Source of the DNA: Bacteroidetes bacterium UBA6221
Lineage (GTDB): Bacteria > Bacteroidota > Bacteroidia > Chitinophagales > Chitinophagaceae
Direction: 5' to 3'
DNA: 64,000 bases
NCBI GenBank assembly: GCA_002421685.1
Contig: DISB01000018.1
Coordinates: 1 to 64,000 of the forward strand
Each line of letters starts with the position of its first letter. The stretch's first letter is position 1. Positions 1 through 8,142 of this stretch are shown piece after piece. The notes under the pieces were generated by a model, which was given only the letters and a program-made list of their open reading frames with translations, made no database searches and was not told the DNA's origin. The position numbers and the translations under genes are program-made.

Positions 1-359
1 TACCATCAGACAGCGCCTGTGGCCCTTATACTTCGGGAGAAACGGAGGATTATGTGATCATCTTCCGCAAGCCGTGGCCGGCAGGTATCAATGGCCAGGC
101 AATTCTTACGGGTTTCAACGTACACCCCAACCCCACTACCGGGAAGTGCTACATACAGTTCAGCACCCAGGCGGATATTAAGGACATCCACGTGAAGGTG
201 AGCAACGTAACAGGACAAACAATACACCAACAATCATACAGCTACGAAGGCGGTATGTTCTACCAGGAACTGGATATGACAGGCCAGCCTGCGGGTGTGT
301 ACTTTGTAGAACTGCAAACTGAAGGGCAAAAACTGATGAGGAAGCTGGTGGTGCAATAG
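1..359 (+). CDS. C-terminal end of a secreted GEVED/T9SS cargo protein (partial)
   Basis: The reading frame is open from the left edge (first full codon at 3), so only the C-terminal part of a longer protein is present; the GTG at 54 lies inside it and is not a start. The first residues contain CGPYTSGETEDYVI, the end of a GEVED-type domain. After a short linker, from about residue 37, comes NVHPNPTTGKCYIQF and a final GVYFVELQ...KLVVQ, the usual form of a type A T9SS C-terminal sorting domain. In such proteins this domain is recognised by the type IX machinery in the outer membrane and removed as the protein reaches the surface. The activity of the missing N-terminal part cannot be told. A strong hairpin terminator follows. 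Confidence 0.85.
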   Translation, partial: PSDSACGPYTSGETEDYVIIFRKPWPAGINGQAILTGFNVHPNPTTGKCYIQFSTQADIKDIHVKVSNVTGQTIHQQSYSYEGGMFYQELDMTGQPAGVYFVELQTEGQKLMRKLVVQ

Positions 360-390
360 GTAGAGGTAATCAGGTTGATTGGAAAAATAT

Positions 391-423
391 ATTAAGCCGC
401 TTCAAAAACTGAGGCGGCTTAAT
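391..423. terminator. Bidirectional hairpin terminator between the T9SS gene and cca
   Basis: Perfect arms ATTAAGCCGC (391-400) and GCGGCTTAAT (414-423) around a 13-base loop, between two convergent genes. It can serve both, although the T-runs are short. Confidence 0.75.
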
Positions 424-458
424 TATTGGCGAAGATAAAACCGCGTTCCTTCGCCTGA

Positions 459-1883
459 CTATTTTTGACGTTTGGGTTCCAGGCCCATTTCTGCTGCTTT
501 CTGTAAAAGATATTGATAGGCTGCCTCCCTTGTGTTAGTTATTATATTATCTAGTATCGCTTCGCGAATGGCAGTCTTCAATGTTCCTACTTCACGCGAT
601 GGCTGTAACCCAAATAATTCCATTATTTCCGCTCCGTCTATAGGGGGCTGCCAGTTGCGCATTTTATCACTTTCTTCTACTTCTTTCAATCGCTTGCGAA
701 CGGCCTCAAAGTTTTCCAGGAAGCGTTTTACTTTTTGCCTGTTTTTAGATGTAATGTCGCTTTCGCATAATATCATGAGGTCTTCCAGGTCTTCACCGGC
801 ATCAAATAACAACCTGCGCATGGCCGAGTCGGTGATGTCTTCTTTGGTGAGGCTGATAGGGCGAAGATGTAGGGCCACCAGTTTGCCCACGTATTTCATC
901 TTCTCATTTTGGGGCAACTTAAACTGGCGGAATATTTTGTAGGTCATGCGTTCGCCCACCGCATCATGGCCGTGAAAAGTCCAGCCATGTCCTTTTTCAA
1001 AACGTTTGGTAGGGGGCTTGCCGATATCGTGCAGCAGGGCTGCCCAACGCAGCCAGAGGTCGCTGCTGCGTGTAGCGACATTGTCCAATACCTGGAGTGT
1101 GTGATAAAAATTGTCTTTGTGGCCCATACCGTCAATATATTCGGCGCCGGCCAATGCTACCAGTTGAGGGAAAAATACTTCGAGCAAACCGCTGCGGTAC
1201 AGTAGGTCAAAGCCTACCGAAGGTTTGGAAGTAAGTATGATTTTATTCAGTTCATCGGTTATCCTTTCATAAGATATGATCTTGATACGCTCCTTATTCC
1301 GGCTAATAGCCTCAAAAGATTCAGGATGGATAGTAAAGCCGAGTTGTGCGGCGAACCGTATGCAACGCATCATGCGTAGGGGGTCGTCGCTGAACGTAAT
1401 ATCAGGATCAAGGGGAGTACGGATGATTTTGTTGGTAAGGTCTTCCAGTCCGGTAAAAGGATCGATCAACCTGCCATAGTCATTTTTATTAAGACTTATG
1501 GCTAAGGCATTAATGGTGAAATCGCGTCGTTTCTGGTCATCATCCAATGTCCCTTCTTCTACTATTGGTTTGCGTGAATCGCGGTTGTACGATTCTTTGC
1601 GCGCGCCTACAAATTCAATATCAAAATCATGGTAACGAAACTGCGCAGTACCGAAGTTTTTAAAGAAATTTACTTTGATCTTTCCGGGTAAAGAATTTGC
1701 AACTGAATGTGCCATTTCTATACCACTGCCCAGGCATACAAAATCAATATCTTTAGTGGTCCGCTGTAATAATTTATCCCGCACAAACCCGCCTACGATA
1801 TAGCATGGAGTACCGGTTTCAGCCGCCACATTTGATATTCTACTAAATAATTGCAGTTCCTCCGCAGTGCATGGTATCTCCAT
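459..1883 (-). CDS. cca: CCA tRNA nucleotidyltransferase with HD domain
   Basis: Adds or repairs the 3'-CCA of tRNAs. Residues 25-180 form the class II poly(A) polymerase/CCA-adding head: GGFVRD at about 31-36, then the DIDFV metal-binding aspartates and [10 protein letters not shown]. The RNA-binding helical region follows. At about 260-370 an HD domain has LLHDIGKP and HGHDAVGE, usual in Bacteroidota and many other bacterial versions and giving phosphohydrolase activity in some. Length 474 aa is normal. ATG at 1883 lies 4 bases after a TAGTTTTG -7 element, so the mRNA is probably leaderless. The tRNA-Phe gene at the right end of the window has no encoded CCA, so this enzyme is needed here. 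Confidence 0.95.
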   Translation of the reverse strand: MEIPCTAEELQLFSRISNVAAETGTPCYIVGGFVRDKLLQRTTKDIDFVCLGSGIEMAHSVANSLPGKIKVNFFKNFGTAQFRYHDFDIEFVGARKESYNRDSRKPIVEEGTLDDDQKRRDFTINALAISLNKNDYGRLIDPFTGLEDLTNKIIRTPLDPDITFSDDPLRMMRCIRFAAQLGFTIHPESFEAISRNKERIKIISYERITDELNKIILTSKPSVGFDLLYRSGLLEVFFPQLVALAGAEYIDGMGHKDNFYHTLQVLDNVATRSSDLWLRWAALLHDIGKPPTKRFEKGHGWTFHGHDAVGERMTYKIFRQFKLPQNEKMKYVGKLVALHLRPISLTKEDITDSAMRRLLFDAGEDLEDLMILCESDITSKNRQKVKRFLENFEAVRKRLKEVEESDKMRNWQPPIDGAEIMELFGLQPSREVGTLKTAIREAILDNIITNTREAAYQYLLQKAAEMGLEPKRQK

Positions 1884-1887
1884 AGCG

Positions 1888-1895
1888 CAAAACTA
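1888..1895 (-). promoter_or_regulatory. -7 element of cca
   Basis: TAGTTTTG on the minus strand, an exact TAnnTTTG match, 4 bases before the cca ATG. A TTG lies about 18 bases further upstream. Confidence 0.65.
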
Positions 1896-1911
1896 ATCAG
1901 GTTTGTTAAAA

Positions 1912-2484
1912 TCAACCACGGATAATATCGAGGGACCCATCGTCCCTGATTTTTACGATGCGGGAAGCCATGGCAGGATGATTGTCGTCCTGGTGGTATT
2001 CTACAATATAATCTACAGCGTCACGTATAACGGCGCTTACCTGGCCATATGTGGCAGGCGAAGGCTCTCCGCTTATATTAGCCGAAGTAGATACTATAGG
2101 CCTTCCAAGCCGTTTGATAAGGGCTTTGCAAAAGGGGTCGGTTGTAACCCTTATGCCTATGCTGCCATCGTCATGCACAACATTATCGGGGAAGCCCACC
2201 GCCCCTTCATAAACCACGGTTGTCGGCCGGTCAAAAGAATTAACAATATCTATTATGTCAGGATGAGGGGCGGCGACGTATTGTAATACGTCCCTGGCCT
2301 CGGCAAGTAAAATAATGAGGCTTTTTTCTTTGGGACGTTGCTTGATGGCGAAAATCTTGTCTACAGCAGCTTCATTAAGGGCGTCACAACCCAAACCCCA
2401 TATAGTATCTGTGGGATATAATATAACTCCGCCCCCGCCCAGGCATCGGTTTGCTTTTCTTATATCATGCTCGAAAACAGTCAT
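1912..2484 (-). CDS. tsaC: Sua5/YciO/YrdC family, threonylcarbamoyl-AMP synthase
   Basis: 190 aa, YrdC-like fold along nearly the whole length. The N-terminal GGGVILYPTDTIWGLGCDA and KQRP...KSLIILL, with PIVSTSANISGEPSP near the C-terminus, are the signatures of the enzyme that makes threonylcarbamoyl-AMP from threonine, bicarbonate and ATP for the t6A37 modification of ANN-decoding tRNAs. The KxR and SxN motifs of true TsaC/Sua5 are visible, so this is the better candidate for the essential enzyme than the paralogue at 60596-61216. It is the short form without the Sua5 C-terminal domain. It lies 28 bases upstream of cca on the same strand, which makes a small tRNA-maturation pair. Confidence 0.9.
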   Translation of the reverse strand: MTVFEHDIRKANRCLGGGGVILYPTDTIWGLGCDALNEAAVDKIFAIKQRPKEKSLIILLAEARDVLQYVAAPHPDIIDIVNSFDRPTTVVYEGAVGFPDNVVHDDGSIGIRVTTDPFCKALIKRLGRPIVSTSANISGEPSPATYGQVSAVIRDAVDYIVEYHQDDNHPAMASRIVKIRDDGSLDIIRG

Positions 2485-2600
2485 TTTTTCATGCTAAATT
2501 CCTGTAATAATGGTAAATTGCGTAACAGCCGCAAAAATAGCGGATGATTTCTAACAGTGGATTAACAAACTTATAAGGGTTTATTTACTGTCTTAGGTAT

Positions 2601-2608
2601 TATATTTG
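2601..2608 (+). promoter_or_regulatory. -7 element of the DUF1573 pair
   Basis: TATATTTG, an exact TAnnTTTG match, 29 bases before the ATG at 2638. The upstream -33 region (GGTTTATTT) is only weakly like TTTG. Confidence 0.6.
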
Positions 2609-2637
2609 TAATCATTACCAATAAAAGCGTATAAAAG

Positions 2638-3192
2638 ATGAAAAAAGTATTACTATTACTCGGCGCCGTAGTGCTCTCAACAGGATTTTCATATGCACAA
2701 GACCATAGTGACCATGATGGTCATAACCATGGCAACACCACGCATATCGCCACGCCTGTGAATGCAGCTACGGTTAGTTCTAACCCTGCTGTATCTCAAC
2801 CCACTGGTGAGAACAAGTCTCAAAGCACAACTTTGACGGTCGAAAACATTGTTTTTGAGAACGAGGTGCATGATTTTGGCACCGTACCGGAAGGCCCTAA
2901 TGCAGATTATGAATTCAAGTTTAAAAACACAGGTAAAGAGCCCATTAACCTGCAAACGGTAAACGCCTCATGCGGTTGCACAACTCCTTCCTGGTCTAAA
3001 GAGCCAGTATTGCCCGGCAAAACCGGCAGCATCAAAGCCAGCTATGCTACAAAAGGCCGTCCGGGTGGTTTTACCAAGTCTATCACGGTGGTATCTAATG
3101 CAGGTACAAAAGTGTTGACAATAAAAGGAACAGTAGAGCCTGCTCCAACCGGTTCTGCACCTGCGTCCAGCAAATCAATGATACAGAAATAA
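2638..3192 (+). CDS. Exported DUF1573 protein with His-rich linker
   Basis: 184 aa. Residues 1-20 are a Sec signal peptide (MKK, hydrophobic core, then SYAQ). Next is a short His/Asp segment, DHSDHDGHNHGNTTH, that could bind metal. From about residue 78 comes a DUF1573 domain: HDFGTVPEG, FKFKNTGKEP, NASCGCTTPSW, LPGKTGSI. DUF1573 is an immunoglobulin-like domain common in exported Bacteroidota proteins; its function is not settled. The conserved CGC is present. A paralogue follows 22 bases downstream and the two look like one transcription unit ending at the hairpin at 3652. Seen: domain and signal peptide. Inferred: metal binding by the His stretch. Confidence 0.85.
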   Translation: MKKVLLLLGAVVLSTGFSYAQDHSDHDGHNHGNTTHIATPVNAATVSSNPAVSQPTGENKSQSTTLTVENIVFENEVHDFGTVPEGPNADYEFKFKNTGKEPINLQTVNASCGCTTPSWSKEPVLPGKTGSIKASYATKGRPGGFTKSITVVSNAGTKVLTIKGTVEPAPTGSAPASSKSMIQK

Positions 3193-3214
3193 AGAAAAGA
3201 GAAACAGAAGATAT

Positions 3215-3631
3215 ATGAAACAATTATTTATTGCGTTATTCGTTTTAGCGATAGGTGTAAACAGTGTATATGCGCAAAACAAAAATGCACCTGCATTCAA
3301 ATTTGAAAAAGGTACATCACACGACTTTGGTACAATACCCGAAGGTCCGGAAGTGACACATTATTTCGAGTTTACCAATACAGGCAAAGAGCCACTAATC
3401 ATTCAGAACGTGAGTGCCTCATGCGGATGTACTACTCCCGACTGGCCGAAACAGCCAATTCTGCCCGGTAAGCAGGGTAAGATCAAGGTAGTGTATTCTA
3501 CAGAGCGTCGTGTAGGACCTTTCTCAAAAGATATCTATATCCAGTCTAACGCTGTAAACCCGGATGGTAAAGAGCGTTACGAACTGCAGATAAAAGGAAC
3601 TGTAAAAGAGAAAGATGCAGTGAAAAGCTAA
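3215..3631 (+). CDS. Exported DUF1573 protein, second copy
   Basis: 138 aa with a Sec signal peptide (cut near VYAQ, residue 21) and a single DUF1573 domain: HDFGTIPEGPEV, FEFTNTGKEPL, NVSASCGCTTPDWPKQPILPG. It closely resembles the upstream protein but lacks the His-rich insert, so the pair probably arose by tandem duplication followed by gain or loss of that insert. Expected in the periplasm. Function unknown. Confidence 0.85.
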   Translation: MKQLFIALFVLAIGVNSVYAQNKNAPAFKFEKGTSHDFGTIPEGPEVTHYFEFTNTGKEPLIIQNVSASCGCTTPDWPKQPILPGKQGKIKVVYSTERRVGPFSKDIYIQSNAVNPDGKERYELQIKGTVKEKDAVKS

Positions 3632-3651
3632 TAATGAACTTTGAATACAGG

Positions 3652-3677
3652 ACCCGGCCAAAAGCCGGGTTTTTTTA
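3652..3677 (+). terminator. Rho-independent terminator of the DUF1573 pair
   Basis: Arms ACCCGGC (3652-3658) and GCCGGGT (3664-3670) followed by seven T. It falls inside the frame that stays open upstream of the aminotransferase, which argues for the later start of that gene. Confidence 0.85.
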
Positions 3678-3710
3678 TGTTTCATCAATGAATGATAGCT
3701 TATGTTTAAC

Positions 3711-3718
3711 TAATTTTG
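3711..3718 (+). promoter_or_regulatory. -7 element of the aminotransferase
   Basis: TAATTTTG, exact TAnnTTTG match, only 5 bases before the ATG at 3724. It fixes the start and implies a leaderless message. Confidence 0.65.
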
Positions 3719-3723
3719 CGCCC

Positions 3724-4917
3724 ATGCCGGTAATCTCACATCGCGGTTCAGCAATGCCGCCGTCCCCCATAAGGAAACTGGTTCCTTATGCAGAAGCCGC
3801 CAAAAAGCGCGGTACTAAGGTATATCATCTTAATATTGGCCAGCCTGATATTGAAACGCCGCAGGCCATTCTTGATGCAGTGCGTCATACCGATATGAAA
3901 GTACTGGAGTATAGCCACAGCGCCGGTTTCGAAAGTTATCGCAGGAAACTGGTACAGTATTATGCGGCGAATAACATACACGTTAATCATAACCAGGTAA
4001 TAGTGACTACCGGGGGCTCAGAAGCAATACTCTTTGCCATCATGAGTTGCCTTGACCCTGGCGATGAAATAATTATACCCGAGCCTTTCTATGCTAACTA
4101 CAACGGTTTTGCAACGAGCGCCGGGGTAAAGGTAGTACCCATACCTTCTTCAATTGACGAAAATTTTGCACTGCCACCTATCGCTGCATTCGAAAAAGCT
4201 GTGACGACCCGCACCAAAGCCATAATGATATGCAACCCGAATAACCCTACCGGTTATTTGTACAGTAATGATGAGCTGGAGGTGTTGCGCGGCATTTGCC
4301 TGAAGCACGACCTCTTCCTGTTCAGCGATGAGGCTTACAGGGAGTTTTGTTACGACGGGCGTACGCACATATCTGCTATGACACTTAGTGATATGGAAGA
4401 TAACGTGATACTGCTGGATACCATATCTAAGCGGTATAGCGCTTGTGGTGGAAGGATAGGGGCATTCGTTACCAAAAACCAGCAAGTGCTGGATGCGGCC
4501 ATGAAGTTTGCACAGGCCAGGCTCAGTCCTCCTTCGTTTGCACAAATACTCGGAGAGGCTGCCGTAGACCTGCCGGCGGATTACTTTACGGAAGTACATG
4601 CAGAATATAATGCGCGCCGCGACGTACTGGTGAGCAGGCTGAAAGCTATCCCTGGGGTAAAATGCCCGATGCCGGGCGGCGCTTTTTATGCTATGGCCGA
4701 ATTGCCCGTTGACGATAGCGAAAAATTCTGCCAATGGTTGCTGGAAGAATTTTCTTACAACGGTGCAACCCTGATGATGGCTCCTGCTGCAGGGTTCTAT
4801 TTTACGCCGGGTAAGGGCGGAAAAGAAGTACGACTGGCATACGTCCTGAATAAGGATGATATAAATAAGGCCATGGATTGCCTGGTAGAAGCGCTGAAGG
4901 TATACAATAAGAAATAA
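3724..4917 (+). CDS. PLP-dependent aminotransferase, class I/II
   Basis: 397 aa from ATG 3724. The frame is open from 3634, but that extension runs through a terminator and the -7 element, so 3724 is preferred. Fold type I aminotransferase: HLNIGQPDIETP near the N-terminus, TTGGSEAI, CNPNNPTGY, SDEAYREF, and the PLP lysine in SKRYSACGGRIG with the following arginine; C-terminal RLAYVL. It resembles aspartate or aromatic aminotransferases that make amino acids from 2-oxo acids with glutamate, but the exact substrate cannot be read from the sequence. Gene neighbours give no pathway hint. It converges on adenine deaminase with one base between stop codons and no terminator. Confidence 0.9.
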   Translation: MPVISHRGSAMPPSPIRKLVPYAEAAKKRGTKVYHLNIGQPDIETPQAILDAVRHTDMKVLEYSHSAGFESYRRKLVQYYAANNIHVNHNQVIVTTGGSEAILFAIMSCLDPGDEIIIPEPFYANYNGFATSAGVKVVPIPSSIDENFALPPIAAFEKAVTTRTKAIMICNPNNPTGYLYSNDELEVLRGICLKHDLFLFSDEAYREFCYDGRTHISAMTLSDMEDNVILLDTISKRYSACGGRIGAFVTKNQQVLDAAMKFAQARLSPPSFAQILGEAAVDLPADYFTEVHAEYNARRDVLVSRLKAIPGVKCPMPGGAFYAMAELPVDDSEKFCQWLLEEFSYNGATLMMAPAAGFYFTPGKGGKEVRLAYVLNKDDINKAMDCLVEALKVYNKK

Positions 4918-4918
4918 G

Positions 4919-6556
4919 CTATACTTCTACAGGGGTAAATTCAAACTTTGCCCCGTTGAACAATCCTTTATCGCTGAGTTTCAGGGCAGGTATTACCAGC
5001 AGCGCCATAAACGAAAGCGTCATAAATGGCGCGCGCAGTTGCGAGCCTAATGCCTTAGCTTGTTTGTCTATTGCGGCATATCGCTGTGCTACAGTATAAC
5101 CATCGGTATCGGCCATTAGCCCGGCTATAGATAATGGCAACACATATGGCATGTTATTTTCCACGACAGCGATTCCGCCTTTACAATCGACCAGTGCATT
5201 CACAGCCAGGCATAATGATTCATCATCTACACCCACGGCGATGATATTGTGGCAATCGTGAGCCACTGTAGATGCTAACGCGCCTGATTTAATACCTATA
5301 TTCTTAATGAAAGCAACCGAAACAGGGGCGTTGTTATCATAGCGGTTGACGACAGCCATTTTCAAAACGTCGTTTTCAACATCACTTACTAAGTATTCAT
5401 TCTCCGTTTTGGCCGCTACCATTATTTCATTCGTCACCAATTGCCCGTCCAATGCTTCTATTACTCTTATCTGCGGATTGGGATGGGTAGCTTTCACCGC
5501 AAACTCACCGACCTGCTTATGCGTTATGTTGAAGTTGTTGATGGGCAGTATCTCCACCGGTTCCAGCAGAGACTTACCGTTTTCTGCCACTAACGCACCA
5601 TTGATATAAGTCTTTAATACATTGAAGGAATCAATACTATCTACGAGAATAAAATCTGCAGCATCGCCCGGCTGCAAAAGTCCGACAGGTATCCCGTAGT
5701 GTTGCACCGGGTTATAACATGCAGCGCTCAATACATCAAACAGATCATATCCTTTATCCAGCGCTCTTTTTACCAGTGCATTGATATGGTTTACCACCAG
5801 CTCATCAGGGTGCTTGTCATCGCTGCAAAACATCAGCTTGCCGGCGTTGGTTTCAAATAATGGCGCCAGTTCTTCAAAATTGCGTGCAGCACTTCCTTCA
5901 CGTATGATGATATTCATGCCAGCTGCCAGTTTATCCCTTGCTTCTCCTATTGTGAAACATTCGTGGTCTGTAGTCATACCTGCAGCGGCATATTTTTTTG
6001 CGTCATCACCTCTCAGTCCCGGTGCGTGGCCATCTATTGGTTTACCTGCTTTTTTAGCCGCCGCTATTTTCGCCATCACTTCTTTGTCTTCAAACAATAC
6101 GCCCGGAAAGTTCATCATTTCCGCCAGGTACCATATATCGGGGTTAGCCAGCAATGCCTCTGTAGCAGCAGCATCAATATGCGCACCAGCTGTTTCAAAA
6201 AAAGTGGCCGGCACGCAGGATGGGGCGCCGAAGAAAAACTTGAATGGTGACCGCTTGCTGTCATCTATCATATACTGGACTCCTGCCGGTCCGCATACGT
6301 TGGCTATCTCGTGGGGGTCAGATACGGTGGCCACAGTGCCATGCACTACTGCCAGCCGGGCAAAAGCGGTAGGTACCAGCATGCTGCTTTCTATATGCAC
6401 ATGTGCGTCAACAAACCCCGGCATTATGAGTTGTGAGGGTGCTTGTTCCGTTTCTGTTACCGACACAATCTTTCCATCTTCGATGGAAACAGTGGCGGGA
6501 TATATGCGCCTTTGGATGAGGTCAACTAATTGGCCCTGTACTGAGAAGTGATGCAT
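4919..6556 (-). CDS. ade: Adenine deaminase
   Basis: Hydrolyses adenine to hypoxanthine and ammonia in purine salvage. Amidohydrolase fold with the metal-binding VDAHVHIESSM near residue 50, ATVSDPHEIANVCG, HAPGL, TDHECFT and CSDDKHPDELV. A C-terminal SVAHDCHNIIAVG and DTDGY complete the bacterial Ade family; 545 aa is normal length. The frame begins at a TTG at 6562, but ATG 6556 lies 3 bases after a TAAATTTG -7 element and is the better start. The gene stands alone between convergent neighbours and a terminator. Confidence 0.93.
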   Translation of the reverse strand: MHHFSVQGQLVDLIQRRIYPATVSIEDGKIVSVTETEQAPSQLIMPGFVDAHVHIESSMLVPTAFARLAVVHGTVATVSDPHEIANVCGPAGVQYMIDDSKRSPFKFFFGAPSCVPATFFETAGAHIDAAATEALLANPDIWYLAEMMNFPGVLFEDKEVMAKIAAAKKAGKPIDGHAPGLRGDDAKKYAAAGMTTDHECFTIGEARDKLAAGMNIIIREGSAARNFEELAPLFETNAGKLMFCSDDKHPDELVVNHINALVKRALDKGYDLFDVLSAACYNPVQHYGIPVGLLQPGDAADFILVDSIDSFNVLKTYINGALVAENGKSLLEPVEILPINNFNITHKQVGEFAVKATHPNPQIRVIEALDGQLVTNEIMVAAKTENEYLVSDVENDVLKMAVVNRYDNNAPVSVAFIKNIGIKSGALASTVAHDCHNIIAVGVDDESLCLAVNALVDCKGGIAVVENNMPYVLPLSIAGLMADTDGYTVAQRYAAIDKQAKALGSQLRAPFMTLSFMALLVIPALKLSDKGLFNGAKFEFTPVEV

Positions 6557-6559
6557 GAA

Positions 6560-6567
6560 CAAATTTA
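6560..6567 (-). promoter_or_regulatory. -7 element of ade
   Basis: TAAATTTG on the minus strand, 3 bases before the ATG at 6556. It covers the alternative TTG start at 6562, so that codon can hardly be translated. Confidence 0.65.
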
Positions 6568-6591
6568 ACCAAAACGGTTTTTTAAAAAATA

Positions 6592-6622
6592 GCAGCCCGT
6601 ACGTTTGGTGCGTACGAGCTGC
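6592..6622 (-). terminator. Terminator of the YHS lipoprotein gene
   Basis: Minus strand: GCAGCTCGTACG (6622-6611) pairs with CGTACGGGCTGC (6603-6592) through 12 positions with one G-T pair, followed by TATTTTTT. Confidence 0.85.
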
Positions 6623-6643
6623 ATTATCTTATAGCAATCAAAA

Positions 6644-6931
6644 TTATTTTTTAGCGTACTTGGCCGGATTGGCATCGTAAGCTTCTTTGCACGTAGAACT
6701 GCAAAACCATGTCGTATCTGTGCCATTCACAGAGTATTCAGTCCAGGTATCGTCTTTTACCATATCGCATACCGGGTCAATTTTTGCATTAGGATCAGCG
6801 ACTGCTACCTCTGTATTTTCAGTAGTAGTTGTTGTTGTCTCTGTTGTTGCTTCGCTATCACCAACCTTGGGTTCACCATTACATGCTGCCAGTAAGAAAG
6901 CAGCGCTTAATGCTAATATAGTATACTTCAT
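6644..6931 (-). CDS. Small lipoprotein with YHS domain
   Basis: 95 aa. Signal peptide with lipobox LLAAC (Cys at about 17), then a Thr/Glu-rich linker (residues 25-42). The YHS metal-binding domain follows: DPVCDM, then WFCSSTCKEAYDANPAKY. In YHS domains the cysteines bind metal, usually copper or other heavy metals, as in P-type ATPases and copper chaperone-like proteins. Membrane-anchored location suggests a periplasmic metal-handling role, which fits the nearby MbnP-like lipoprotein, but this is inference. A small membrane protein gene ends 22 bases upstream. Confidence 0.85.
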   Translation of the reverse strand: MKYTILALSAAFLLAACNGEPKVGDSEATTETTTTTTENTEVAVADPNAKIDPVCDMVKDDTWTEYSVNGTDTTWFCSSTCKEAYDANPAKYAKK

Positions 6932-6953
6932 ACCGTAAAGATTTGTTGTAAAG

Positions 6954-7175
6954 CTACGGCTTTTTATTCTTTTGCACGACCCGATGCTGCCTGGCAGGGA
7001 CCAGCTTCCGTGTAGTCCTGTATATATTAAAGATCAGGTACGCCACCCCTGAACATATACCTGCCGGTAAGATTACCCGGAAGGCACTGCCTGGCGAAAT
7101 AAAGCTTTGAACCAGCATTATGATGGCCAGTGCCAGGGCTGCTCCAATTCCTAAATATTTTTGTTGGTTGTTCAT
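6954..7175 (-). CDS. Small two-helix membrane protein, unknown
   Basis: 73 aa. Two hydrophobic segments (about residues 8-25 and 30-49) joined by a short turn, then a basic C-terminal tail (RTTRKLVPARQHR...KNKKP) expected in the cytoplasm. No recognised family. Codon use agrees with the neighbours and a near-consensus -7 (TAACTTTA) lies about 20 bases upstream, so it is likely real. It is followed by the YHS lipoprotein, perhaps in one transcript. Confidence 0.65.
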   Translation of the reverse strand: MNNQQKYLGIGAALALAIIMLVQSFISPGSAFRVILPAGICSGVAYLIFNIYRTTRKLVPARQHRVVQKNKKP

Positions 7176-7212
7176 TTGTCCTGTTTCAGTAAAGTTAAGG
7201 ATTGTACCAAAA

Positions 7213-7243
7213 TAAAAAGGGATGCGTTTTGCATCCCTTTTTT
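7213..7243. terminator. Bidirectional terminator after the MbnP gene
   Basis: AAAAAGGGATGC (7214-7225) and GCATCCCTTTTTT (7231-7243) form an A/T-flanked hairpin. It ends the MbnP transcript on the minus strand. Confidence 0.85.
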
Positions 7244-7281
7244 AACAATATCGTTAATCGGAATTGAATATGCTGGACGAT

Positions 7282-8079
7282 TTAATTTATTTTCAACGCA
7301 GACTCATCTATCGTGAACATATTGGCGTAATTGTCTGCCATCATTTTTGCGGCAGGTCCCAGCGTATCTACAGTAGACATGGTTGCAAAATCCACGGGGT
7401 GTACTGCATCAAACCACTTGGCGACATTAGCTTTAATATTCAACGGCAGATTATTGCCGCCTATTGACATCGGCTGTTTGAATTGCAGGGTTACATTCTT
7501 GATAGTATTATTAGGGCCGTCATATCCGCCGATATGGTATTTCAGCTTTCCGTTACCGGCTCTTGGGGCAAAGCCCTCAAGCTTGGCCATAGTATAGCCC
7601 TTGCCCGGGCCCATATGCATGCCATTTGCCGTGTCCAATGCTCCTGATTGTTCTTCTGTACTGATGTTCTTATAGAAATCAACACCAATAGTAAAAGACA
7701 CGGAATTATAATTTCCCGGCGGAACGTTATTGACTGTAAAATTCAGCGAGGAAAGATCGTTAGCCTTTACGAGGTGGTAGCTTTCAGGCTCTGCATACCT
7801 GCTTCCGTCGGCGGCATTAAAGGCAATATTACTGATATAATAACTGAAATAGGTTACTCTATATGTATCACCGTCATCGGTAACATACCACACATTACCC
7901 AGGTCCAGGGGGCGGTCTTTCACAACATTATGAAAATACATGTCAAAACTGCCCTTACCGGTTGCAGATGTATTTGTTCCGGTCGTTCCACCTTCAGGCA
8001 ATACACTTTCCTTTTCCTTTTTGCAGGCCGTAAAGGCCAATATACAGGCCATCAAAACCGATGCTGATGTGAGTTTCAT
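7282..8079 (-). CDS. MbnP-like lipoprotein
   Basis: 265 aa. Signal peptide with lipobox FTACKKEKE (Cys 19), a Gly/Thr-rich linker, then an MbnP-type domain: FDMYFHNVVKDRPLDL, YRVTYFSYYISNI, YHLVKAND, PPGNYNSVSFTIGVD, GMHMGPGKGYTMAKLEG. MbnP proteins often pair with the di-haem MbnH and are implicated in periplasmic copper or modified-tryptophan chemistry. No MbnH-like di-haem gene is present in this window, so the partner is missing or elsewhere. Next upstream is a PagL-like outer membrane protein, 63 bases away on the same strand. Fair family match; substrate unknown. Confidence 0.75.
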   Translation of the reverse strand: MKLTSASVLMACILAFTACKKEKESVLPEGGTTGTNTSATGKGSFDMYFHNVVKDRPLDLGNVWYVTDDGDTYRVTYFSYYISNIAFNAADGSRYAEPESYHLVKANDLSSLNFTVNNVPPGNYNSVSFTIGVDFYKNISTEEQSGALDTANGMHMGPGKGYTMAKLEGFAPRAGNGKLKYHIGGYDGPNNTIKNVTLQFKQPMSIGGNNLPLNIKANVAKWFDAVHPVDFATMSTVDTLGPAAKMMADNYANMFTIDESALKIN

Positions 8080-8142
8080 ATTAATGCTCTTTAAAGAAGG
8101 AGTAAGTTATATAAAATTTGTAAAAAAGTGCAATACTTAGGC

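Noticed and set aside
5781..6551. 256-codon open frame on the plus strand
   Set aside because: Antisense to the N-terminal half of adenine deaminase; Ala/Ser-rich with no domain.
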